From positions 374,142 to 428,969 of the forward strand of contig NW_019774513.1 of the NCBI RefSeq assembly GCF_001039355.2: DNA of 54,828 bases. Direction: 5' to 3'. Positions 21,162 through 31,251 of this stretch are shown here, in pieces (the stretch's first letter is position 1; every line of letters begins with the position of its first letter). The notes under the pieces are model-generated. The model ran no database searches. It saw only the letters and a list, made by a program, of their open reading frames with translations, and was not told the DNA's origin. This DNA is from Lingula anatina. Taxonomy: Eukaryota; Brachiopoda; Lingulata; Lingulida; Lingulidae. A program made the position numbers and the translations under genes.

Positions 21162-22813
21162 TACAGACTTGACATTTAATATGGAATATTTCAGTTTTGA
21201 AGGTATACCTAGGTAAAAATACGTTCTTTTTTCAAAAAACTCCGATCTCATATAAGATTTATGAATGTAAAAGTGTGCAGTCAGGTGTGTCACTACCAAT
21301 CAACTGACTTTCATGCCTGTTGCGCTGCTACATTATGTAAATTGCAGTGATTTAATTGGGTAGTGTTCCTTTGGGCTGATCAAAGCTTGGCTTAGGCAAA
21401 GCTTGGTTCTGTCAAAAAAATATCCATATTTCGGCAACTACTGGATAGAATAATTTGAAATTTTGCATGCAAGAGGTCAGTTTTGCAGTGCGTAAAATGA
21501 GCCAAGTAGTGCTTTACAAATTTGTTAATCTAAGGCAGAATGGCGCGAAAAAGACAGACATAACCAGACAGATCAAAGCGCCAAACGGAACGGTCCCCAC
21601 AGTTTTATAGAGTAATGCCCAGACTGATGTACCTACACAGAGGTGACCCCCAATGTATCAAAATTTTACCTACAGGGTACAGGACCCACTGTCTTTCGGT
21701 ATACGCTGCTGCAACTCAACAAAAANNNNNNNNNNNNNNNNNNNNNNNNNNNNNNNNNNNNNNNNNNNNNNNNNNNNNNNNNNNNNNNNNNNNNNNNNNN
21801 NNNNNNNNNNNNNNNNNNNNNNNNNNNNNNNNNNNNNNNNNNNNNNNNNNNNNNNNNNNNNNNNNNNNNNNNNNNNNNNNNNNNNNNNNNNNNNNNNNNN
21901 NNNNNNNNNNNNNNNNNNNNNNNNNNNNNNNNNNNNNNNNNNNNNNNNNNNNNNNNNNNNNNNNNNNNNNNNNNNNNNNNNNNNNNNNNNNNNNNNNNNN
22001 NNNNNNNNNNNNNNNNNNNNNNNNNNNNNNNNNNNNNNNNNNNNNNNNNNNNNNNNNNNNNNNNNNNNNNNNNNNNNNNNNNNNNNNNNNNNNNNNNNNN
22101 NNNNNNNNNNNNNNNNNNNNNNNNNNNNNNNNNNNNNNNNNNNNNNNNNNNNNNNNNNNNNNNNNNNNNNNNNNNNNNNNNNNNNNNNNNNNNNNNNNNN
22201 NAGGTTCACACAGAGCACTTTTAATAGCAGATAACTTACAGAACCAAGGGAATGAGCAGCTACCCTGGTCATCAAAATCGCCACATTTGAACCACATAGA
22301 CAATATTTCGGTAGACCATTACTCACCAATCAACTGCCTACATGTCCTACAACAAAACTGGACCAGATTGGACAATTTTAGACCTATGCCTGGAATGCTA
22401 TTCCAGATTGAACTCTTAAAACCTACCCCCAAGAAATGCCTTGCCGCTTGAGAGCGCTGGCAACAGCCACGAAGAGGCCAGGCGTAACAACGACCATTAC
22501 CGTGACTAGCAACTGACATGAGGATCTTTTGTGGAGCGTATTACCCTTTTACAGACGATAATTTGGAAAATATGGAGATCTAAAATATCTCTTTTAATGG
22601 GAGTCGTATGACATAGAATAGGCAACGTGTTTTTGTTTGCTTCTCTGGCGAATTCCATTAATGAACTGATGTCACAATGACATCCAAGAGATAATTTAAA
22701 GTTATTAAAACACGATTTTAATCCTTATTTTCATTTATCAGTCAGCAAAATAGGAAAAAACTGATAAAAAATTATTTCGAAAAAAATATTCCATATTAAA
22801 TGTCAAGTCTGTA
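21162..22813 (+). mobile_element. Tc1-like transposon (1.65 kb, contains an assembly gap)
   Basis: Inverted termini TACAGACTTGACATTTAATA and its complement TATTAAATGTCAAGTCTGTA continue for about 30 bases, each bordered by TA (21160-21161 and 22814-22815). The paralogous flank of SCP copy C reads GAATATGGGCATG, a single uninterrupted TA site. The plus strand after the gap holds the C-terminal part of a Tc1-type transposase: a VHT block, then QLPWSSKSPHLN, which corresponds to the family's LPWPxxSPDLNPIE segment. The frame is broken (stop after VHTEHF), so the copy is dead as sequenced. Confidence 0.85.
21726..22201. other. assembly gap (476 N)
   Basis: Run of N inside the Tc1-like element. 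The missing part would hold the N-terminal and middle transposase. Confidence 1.
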
Positions 22814-23121
22814 TATGGACATGATATATAGTACTGCCTAAGTAGTCAGCCAACTAAAAAAAGTTGCATACATTCCCATCTCTTTTATACGTACATTAAG
22901 TAAGCTCACTAGGTAGGGAAATACTTTTCGAATATTAATCTGGAAGTTACTCAATTGCAAATTGTTTCATGTCATATTTCAAATCAGAATGGGTATTAAA
23001 CTATTACATGAAATAAAAGCAACACATGCTCTCTTCGTCTCTCTCGAGTGATCATAACAAATAGGCAATTTAATACATGTATATCTTTGTTGAGTCAAAC
23101 TCGAAATCTGAGCACAAACTC
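22814..23121. repeat. 3' flank of SCP copy A, shared by copies B and C
   Basis: Aligns with 26610-26904 and 30420-30733 (for example GTTACTCAATTGCAAATTG in all three). It holds the presumed 3' UTR. ATTAAA near 23067 on the minus strand is a possible poly-A signal. Confidence 0.7.
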
Positions 23122-23592
23122 TTAATCAACCAGTGGACCGAAAAATTCATTGTAAGAGTTATGCGGGTCCTCAGTTAAAAAGAACTCGGCATACGCGTGC
23201 GCGAATTCTTCAATGCATACGAAGCCATCTTTGTCAATGTCCATAGAATCAAAGACATTTTTTCGACTCTTCCACGGGGACGTTTATACTGTAGAAAAAA
23301 GCCTTGTGTTCTTCCTTTGAAATAATACCATCCCCGTCAATGTCCATTGCATTAAATTCCACGGATACCAGCATGGGGAAAAACTCTTGTCGGTAGCCGC
23401 TTTGGTTCCTTACCGATACCGCTAAACCAACGTATTCTTCCTCTGACACCTTGGGTGTATCTTGTGTTGCCTTAGACATGAGTTCCCATATTGCAAGACG
23501 TTGTTTTAGAATATGTTCTGCTTGTTCATCTGCAAAACGCGAGGGAAGTTTTCAGATTTACATAACCGTCCATCGTGTGTGTTTGTGTGCAC

Positions 23593-23662
<70 letters not shown>

Positions 23663-24805
23663 TAGCGTCAAAAAAGAAACAGGAGAGAAGGAAACAGTGA
23701 ATATAAACCGGGTTATTTACAGCATCAAGTTGTGTTCAGAGTAACAAAAGAAAAACAACTTGTATTATGGCCGGGTTCTACATGTACATGTACATGTAGT
23801 TTTAATATAACATTATTATTAATATTACCATTAAGTTTCAGATACTCGGCAACTCGTCTGGCACTTGTCTCGAAGTCTTCCTTCGTAATGAAACCGTCTC
23901 CATTGCTGTCCATGCACTTGAAAATCGTGCGCAACTTGCGTCTACAGTGGTCTGATCCAGTTAGCGGGGGGTAGTCCACTGGAGCCTGAAATATTTTTCA
24001 GGACATGCAAATGATATTTAGCAATGCAAATTAAGTATTGGTATATCTGCATGCGCACGGGGAAAACGTGACATGCAGATAGGATCATTGTGAAACCAGC
24101 TTTAGTACATGTAAGTAAATTTTAGTAGTATTCAATTGCCAACTGCAGAAACGAACGTAGCAAATGGATATTGAAGACCTCTAAAAACAAACAGGTGGAA
24201 GGGTGTGTTTGAGCCTTGTTTATTTATTATCATGTATGGTCTTTCTTATTTCATATTTTATCTATACTAAACTTACTAAAACGAGAAGTTTTGGTCAGCT
24301 GTATACCATTATTGAGAGCCTAAATGCATGAAAACAATATGCAGGTAATGTTACACTACAAGATAACAGTTTGGTCGAGGCGCCAGTTAGACACAATTAG
24401 AGTAGTAGCTACATGTATCTTCATCACAAGAATTTTCTTGAATAACATGTACTAAATGAAAAAAAAAAAAAAAAAAAAAAAACGCCTACTTGCAAACAAA
24501 GACCGTGTGAATAAATATATTTACACTCCTGTCTTTATTTGGTTCAGTCTACTTACTTTTTTAAAGCGCGCTGGCTGGTTTGCCAATTCCCGGACGGGTT
24601 GACGGCATGGTGCGTATTCCGGAGAAAATCCATGCACAATTTTCCCTAATCTGTGGCTATCTGGTATAACCCTTGCTAATCCCCGACACGACCCCGGTTG
24701 CACAATTTCCCTTAATCCCTGCCTTCCTGGGGTCACCCTTGCTAATCCTCGACATGACTGCGTTATTTTTAGTAACCCTTTACTAGCCTGGAAAATCTTA
24801 GACAT
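23122..24805 (-). CDS. sarcoplasmic calcium-binding protein, copy A (frameshifted)
   Basis: Exons on the minus strand are 24557-24805, 23829-23985 and 23122-23529, all with GT/AG borders. Exon 1 (83 residues, MSKIFQASKG...) is basic, with no acidic residue before position 34, like a mitochondrial presequence. It contains two 22-residue units starting SCRGLARV. Exon 2 carries EF-hand 1 (loop DSNGDGFITKED, about 109-120). Exon 3 carries EF-hand 3 (DIDGDGIISKEE) and EF-hand 4 (DIDKDGFVCIEE) and ends FFGPLVD like annelid SCPs; the second hand is degenerate as in that family. An extra T in the run at 23258-23263 (six where copies B and C have five) shifts the frame before EF-hand 4. The corrected length would be 270 residues. 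Either a young pseudogene or a sequencing error. Expected role is Ca2+ buffering; the compartment is inferred. Confidence 0.7.
23581..23659. repeat. (TG)n(AG)n microsatellite in intron 2 of copy A
   Basis: Compound TG-then-AG tract. Counterparts sit in the same intron of copies B (27361-27438) and C (31185-31290), so it predates the gene duplications. Confidence 0.9.
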
Positions 24806-25784
24806 GATGACCATCGTGACAGAAAACAATTTTTAACTTCACGCCGATGCCGTAAAACTCTTCCTATCTTAGACTGTACTAACTGTACTACGTGGATATG
24901 ATGTAAAGTGAACGTGAGACAACTACCAATTGTACATTTATCTAAGGGTGTTCACTGATGCAATCCCCTAAAATATGGGTAAGAGCGAAGGTCATGTTGA
25001 ACAGAAGAACTGGTTTGGTAAGCATTATTTATGGCAGGGACATGTATATATTACCTCGTATTATCTCAACATAAACAAGGCAATCATCCTTGACTTGCTG
25101 TATATTATCCTCTCCCAGGGTTAAAGACTGATTTTCCTCCAAACATATACAGATGTATCTCTGGCTAACTCATGGAACGACTCTCTGCTCTCGCTCTGGA
25201 GAAAAGTGTACGTAGTTAATCTGATTAATCTGCGGCAGTGGTAGAAGGTAGCACTACATCATGATTTACACCTCACTAATTACAGTGACCAGCAAAAACT
25301 ACACAGCTGCTGCTACAATTTATTTATTCATTTATTTATTTTTTTTATTTTTTTCTCTCACAGACAATCACGGAATCTTGTCACATTTTTCGGCAACTTT
25401 TGAAACCGTAATGCACAGCAAAATGATACCTGCAAGTTAGTATTCTAGCAGTTTTTTTAAAGTTGATGGGAAAATAAACACCTATTTATTGCAAAATTTG
25501 AATCCATGTCTTTAAACATCAAAAGTACTTTTGTGCTGTTCGCAGCACATTTCAAGACTACCCATGCACGAAAAAGGTGTTATCATTCAATTTTTTCCCC
25601 CAAAAACGTTTTTGCCACAAACGACCAAAACAATCCAGGCACAAGAAGGTAAATGGTCGATCCTTGACTTTGGACTAAATTTACAGCGCATGCTTTTGTC
25701 ATTTTCACTATCATTTATACTGTCAATTTTTCCTACTCAGCGTGGTTGTTGGCGGTTTTGCATCTTTATGATACCCCTTATATG
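24806..25784. repeat. 5' flank of SCP copy A, shared with copies B and C
   Basis: Aligns with 28287-29268 and, in part, 34781-35530. All contain AAGGGTGTTCACTGATGCAA and GAGCGAAGGTCATGTTGAAC. It is the most likely promoter region of the SCP genes because it is kept in three copies. I see no clear TATA box and no other gene. Confidence 0.65.
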
Positions 25785-25936
25785 CATGGGCGTCCACAGA
25801 AAATTTCCCAGGGGGGGTCAAATTTATTGAAGGGGGAGGTAATGATTGGCTGGTTACCCACAATAAAAATGCAGTTTCAAAATTCCGGGGGGGGGGGGGT
25901 CAAGTGACCTCGTTGACCCCCCTGCGGATGCCCATG
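25785..25936. mobile_element. short TIR element (GCATGGGCGTCC family), copy 1
   Basis: Left end CATGGGCGTCCACAG, right end CTGCGGATGCCCATG, 152 bp, with G-rich runs just inside both ends. It has no coding capacity. The second copy is at 29269-29522 in the paralogous position, so the insertion predates the duplication of the SCP unit. Confidence 0.65.
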
Positions 25937-26904
25937 CTTGTATGAGTGAATGCATGCACAGAATTAATACTTAATATGGAGTATTTTTTATCATTGTTAT
26001 TTTTAGTGCAATAAAAATCTTTTTGGCTTTATTCATCAAAAAAGTCTGTCATCGAGTGTTAGTTATAGTGGGCTGAAAAAATGTTTAAGTGAACGTGCAT
26101 GAGGCAGCTGGCAGCAATCTTTTCAACAAAGGGTGTTCAGCGATGCAGTAAACCAAAATAAGAGGGTAGTTTAACACAGAAACTAGTTGGCAACTCATAT
26201 AGTATGGTTGCACGATATTTTTATAATAAATAAAGATAGTCCAGGACTTGCTGAAAATCGCAAGAATATTTTTAATTGATAGAAGTTTTTCAATTAATGG
26301 CACAAAAGTACACACAGTGATTTTTTTATTGATTAAAATAACACATTTCTGACACTCGCAATAAAAAAAAGAAAAGAAAAAATAAAGAAACTAAAAAAAA
26401 GCTGCTCAATACTCTATTACTTATGCTGTGTGTGCAGCTATACTATTATCCCCAATCTGTATCTAGGACCAGCTGGTAGATGAAGTTAAGTCCTAATTCT
26501 CTAAGTAATGTAGTATTTCAACGCTATAGTGGTTACATTACAAAAGAGGAGAAGCTGAAAGTTATGAAGGTGAAGCTCTAAACCGTTATGTACTCGACCG
26601 GGATATGGTACAGTAGTCAGCCAAATAAAAAAAAAATTGCATACATTCCCATCTCCTTTATGTGAACATTAAAACAAGCCCACTAGCTTCGGAAATACTT
26701 CTGGAATATTAATCTGAGAGTTACTCAATTGCAAATTGCTTTATGCCACATTTCAATTCCTACAAACTTTATTGTTAAAAAAGTAAGGTGGGTTTTAAAA
26801 TACCGGTATTGCATGAAACGAAAGCAACACATTCTCTCTTTCTCTCAAGTGATCATGACAAATAAACAATTTTATATACCTTCGTTAACTCAAACGACGA
26901 GTTC
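25937..26904. repeat. intergenic between SCP copies A and B
   Basis: Bases 26045-26330 align with 30000-30270 and 26440-26904 with 30305-30733. The duplicated unit therefore begins near 26045. No gene is seen. Confidence 0.6.
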
Positions 26905-28286
26905 CTAATCAACCAGTGGACCGAAAAATTCATTGAACGAGTTGTCTGGCTCCTCAGTAAGAAAGAACTCAGCATACGCATGCGCGAATTCTTCAATGCA
27001 TATGAAGCCATCTTTGTCGCTGTCCATAGCATCAAAGACATTTTTCGACTCTACCACAGGGACGTTAACACTGTGGAAAAAAGCCTTGTGCTCTTCCTTT
27101 GAAATAAGACCATCCCCGTCAATGTCCATGGCTTAAAAATCCACAGATACCATCATGTGGAAAAACTCCTGTCGGTGGCTGCTTTGGTTAATTATGGATA
27201 GACAGCAGGAGCCAACGTATTCTTCCTCTGTCATCTTGAATGTATTTTGTGAAGCATTATAAATGAGGTCCCATATTGCAAGACGTTGATTTAGAATATG
27301 TCCTGCTTGTTCATCTGCAAAACGTGAGGGAAGTTTTCAGATTTATCAGATTTACATAATTGTCCATCGTGTGTGTTTGTGTGTGTGAGAGAGAGAGAGA
27401 GAGAGAAAGAGAGAGGGAGAGATAGGGAGAGAGAGACCTAATGTGAGAAAGAGAGAGGAGAGAAAGAAACTGTGTTATGAACCGGGTTTTTACAGCATAA
27501 AACTGCTTAGAGTAGGAAAAGAAAAAACAACTTATATAATTTATACCCAGATGGGTCCTATATGTACAAATACACGTGGTTGTATTTTAACATTACCATT
27601 AATATTACAATTACCATTAAGTTCAAGATACTCGGCAACTCGTCTGGCACTTGTCTCGAAGTCTTCCTTCGTAATAAAACCGTCTCCATTGCTGTCCAGA
27701 CACTTGAAAATCGTGCGCAACTTGCGTCTCCAGTGGTCTGATCCAGTTACCGGGGGGTAATCTATTGGAGCCTGAAATATTTTTAGCACATGCAAATGAT
27801 ATTTAGCAATGCAAATTAAGTATTGGTCTATCTGCATGCGCACGGGAAAAACGTGATATGCAGATATAATATTACACTAAAAGGTAACAGTTCAGCCGTG
27901 GCACCAGTGAGCCACAATTTGAGCATTGGTAGTTACTACATGTATCCTCATCACCAGAATTTACATGCACGATATAAAAACGCCTACTTGCAAACAGAAA
28001 CATTTTTCACGTCTGTCTTGAATTGGTTCAGCCTACTTACTTTTTTAAAGCGCACTGGTTGGTTTGCCAGTTTCCGGACAGGTTGAAGAATTGGAGATTC
28101 CGTTAAAAGTCCATGCACAATTGTCCCTAATCTGCGGCTAGCTGGGATAACCCTTGCTAATGCCCGACTCGACCCTGGCTGCAAAATTTCCCGTAATCCC
28201 TGCCTCCCTGGGGTCACCCTTGCTAATCCTCGACATGACTGCGTTATTTTTAGTAACCCTTTACTAGCCTGGAAAATCTTAGACAT
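26905..28286 (-). pseudogene. sarcoplasmic calcium-binding protein, copy B (nonsense mutation)
   Basis: Exons 28041-28286, 27615-27771 and 26905-27314 with intact GT/AG borders. Exon 1 (82 residues) has the same basic leader with two SCRGLARV-type units, the second drifted to SSRALARV. EF-hand 1 is DSNGDGFITKED, EF-hand 3 DIDGDGLISKEE and EF-hand 4 DSDKDGFICIEE, all with good ligand residues. An in-frame TAA at 27133-27135 (minus strand) lies three residues before EF-hand 3, where copies A and C read Asn. As sequenced, only EF-hand 1 would be made. The rest of the frame is open, so inactivation looks recent, or the stop is a sequencing error. Confidence 0.75.
27361..27438. repeat. (TG)n(AG)n microsatellite in intron 2 of copy B
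   Basis: Counterpart of 23581-23659, with a shorter TG part. Confidence 0.85.
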
Positions 28287-29268
28287 GATGACCACCGTGA
28301 CAGAAAACAATTTTTAACTTCACACCGATGTTGTAAAACTCCTCCTATCTTACTTAGACTGTACAAACTGCACTATATAATGTAAAGTAAACGCGAGACA
28401 ACTACCAATGAATCATTTATCTAAGGGTGTTCACTGATGCAAACCTCCAAAATATGCGTTGGAGCGAAGGTCATGTTGAACAGAAGAACTGGTTTTGTAA
28501 GCATTATTTATCTCAGGGACATATATATATATATATTACATCGTATTATCTCAACAAAAACAAAGCAATCATCCTTGTCTTGCTGTATATTATCCTCTCC
28601 CAGGGTCAAAAGACTGGTTTTCCTCCAAGCATACACAGATGTATCTCTGGCTAACTCATGACACGATTCTCTGCTCTCGCTCTGAAGAAAAGTGCACGTA
28701 GTTAATCTGATTAATCTGCGGCAGTGGTAGAAGGTAAATTTACAGATTTACACTTCACTAATTACAGTGACCAGCAAAAACTACACAGCTGCTGCGACAA
28801 TTTATTTATTCATTTATTTTTTTATTTTTTTCTCACACAGTCAATCACGGAATCTTTTCACATTTTTCGGCAACTTTTGAAACCGTAATGCACACCAAAA
28901 TGATACCTGCAAGTTAGTATTCTAGCAGTTTTTTTTAAAGTTGATGGGAAAATAAACACCTTAAACGTATTTATTGCAAAATTTGAATCCATGTCTTTAT
29001 ACATCAAAAGTACTATTGTGCTGTTCGCAGCACATTTCAAGACTACCCTTACACGAAAAAGGTGTTATCATTCAATTTTTTCCCCAAAAACGTTTTTGCC
29101 ACAAACAACCAAAACAATCCAAGCACAAGAAGGTAAATGGTCGATTCTTGACTTTGGACTAAATTTACAGTGCATGCTTTTGTCATTTTCACTATCATTT
29201 ATACTGTCAATTTTTGCTATACAGTGAGGTTGTTGGCCGTTTTGCATCTTTATGATACCCCTTGTATG

Positions 29269-29522
29269 CATGGGCGTCTGCAGAAAATTTCCCGGGGGGG
29301 GGGGGGGTCAAAGTCATTGAAGGGGGAGATAATGATTGGCTGGTTACCCCCCAAAAAAATGCAGTTTCAANGCGGCCGCAGACAATTTTCCAGGGGGGGG
29401 GGTTCAAAGTCATTGAAGGGGGAGATAATGATTGGCTGGTTACCCACAATAAAAATGCAGTTTCAAAATTCCGGGGGGGGGGGGGTCAAGTGACCTCGTT
29501 GACCCCCCTGCGGATGCCCATG
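29269..29522. mobile_element. short TIR element (GCATGGGCGTCC family), copy 2, internally doubled
   Basis: Same ends as 25785-25936 but about 100 bases longer. The block from CAGAAAATTTCCC to AATGCAGTTTCAA occurs twice, separated by a single N (29371) and GCGGCCGC. The doubling may be an unmerged contig overlap rather than biology. Confidence 0.6.
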
Positions 29523-30733
29523 CTTGTATGAGTGAATGCATGCACAGAATTAATACTTAATATGGAGTTTTTTATCATTGTTATTTTTAGTGCAAAGAAA
29601 AATCTTTTTGGCTTTATTCATCAAAAAAGTCTGTCATCGAGTGACACAAATATCCAGTCTTCTGTTGTGAGGTATTTTAGTCAATAATATGAAATCTGAA
29701 ATAAAAAGTCATTCAAAAGAAAAAAAAACACCTCCAGAAAACCATATCAACAGTTTGTTGTCAGTGTTAACTTTAAGCTAATATATTAAAGAAAAATGAA
29801 ATGCTACACAGGCAAAGAACTCATTACAGTAAATCATGTACAAGTAATCAATACATTTTTTAATCTTTCCATTTAAACGTTTCTTTAACCTCTACGAACT
29901 CCACGGCCTCCGCTGCACTCAAAATTCGTAGGGGACATACAATCCTAAAATTCGTGCGTCCAGTTGTGAACGAGGCTTTAAGTAACAGATAGTTTTAGTG
30001 GGCTGAAAAAATGTTTAAGTGAACGTGCATGAGGCAGCTGGCAGCAATCTTTTCAACAAAGGGTGTTCAGCGATGCAGTTGACCAAAATAAGAGGGTAGT
30101 TTAACACAGAAACTAGTTTGGCAACTCATATAGTATGGTTGCACGATCTTTTTATAATCAATAAAGATAGTCCAGGACTTGCTGAAAATCACAGGAAAAA
30201 TCTTAATTGATAGAAGTTCTTCAATTAATGGCACAAAAGCACACAGCGGGTGTGATTTTTTATTGGTTAAAAATTACACATTTCTGACTTTCGCAATAAA
30301 ACATTGTAGTATTTCAACGCAATAGGGTAACTTTACAAAAGAGGAGAAGCTGAAAGTTATGGAGGTACAGGTACATGTAGAAGCTCCATACCGGTACCAG
30401 TATATGTACATGTACCTAGAATATGGGCATGATATTCAGTAGCAGTAGTCAGTCAACTAAAAAAGATTGCGTAAATTCCCATCTCCTTTATTTGAACATT
30501 AATACAAGCTCACTAGCTTCAGAGATACTTTGAAATATTAATCTGGAAGTTACTCAATTGCAAATTGCCTTATGGCACATTTCAAATCCTAGAAACATTA
30601 TGGTTGTACACAGTAGATGGGTATTAAACTATTAAATGAAATGAAAGCAACACATGCTCTCTTTCTCTGTCTCTCAAGTGATCATGACAAATAGGCAATT
30701 TAATATATCTTCGTTAAATCAAACTACAAGTTC
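29523..30733. other. intergenic between SCP copies B and C
   Basis: Bases 29643-29990 are absent from the equivalent place after copy A (GTCATCGAGTG at 26050 continues straight to TTAGTTATAGTGGGC), so about 350 bases were gained here or lost there. The remainder is the 3' flank of copy C. No gene is seen. Confidence 0.55.
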
Positions 30734-31213
30734 CTAATCAACCAGTGGACCGAAAAATTCATTGAATGGATTGTCTGGCTCCTCAGTAAGAAAGAACTCA
30801 GCAGATGCATGCGCAAATTCTTCAATGCATATGAAGCCATCTTTGTTGCTGTCCATAGCATCAAAGACATTTTTCGACTCTTCCACAGGGACGTTAACAC
30901 TGTAGAAAAAAGCCTTGTGCTCTTCCTTTGAAATAAGACCATCCCCGTCAATGTCCGTTGTATTAAATTCCACGGATACCCACATGGGTAGAAAGTCTTG
31001 TCGGTAGTAGCTTTGGTTCACTATCGGTACTGATGAGCCAACGAATTCTTCCTCTGATACCTTGGTTGTATCTTGTGTTGCATTAGAAACGAGTTCCCAT
31101 ATTGCAAGACGTTGATTTAGAATATGTTCTGCTTGTACATCTGTAAGTCGGGAGAGAAGTTTTCAGATTTACGTAACCGCCTAGGGTGTGTGTGTGTGTG
31201 GGTTCGTGTGTGC

Positions 31214-31251
<38 letters not shown>

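Noticed and set aside
21615-22451. Long frames across the N run
   Set aside because: Their length is made of unknown bases. Only the Tc1-like transposase remnant after the gap is supported.
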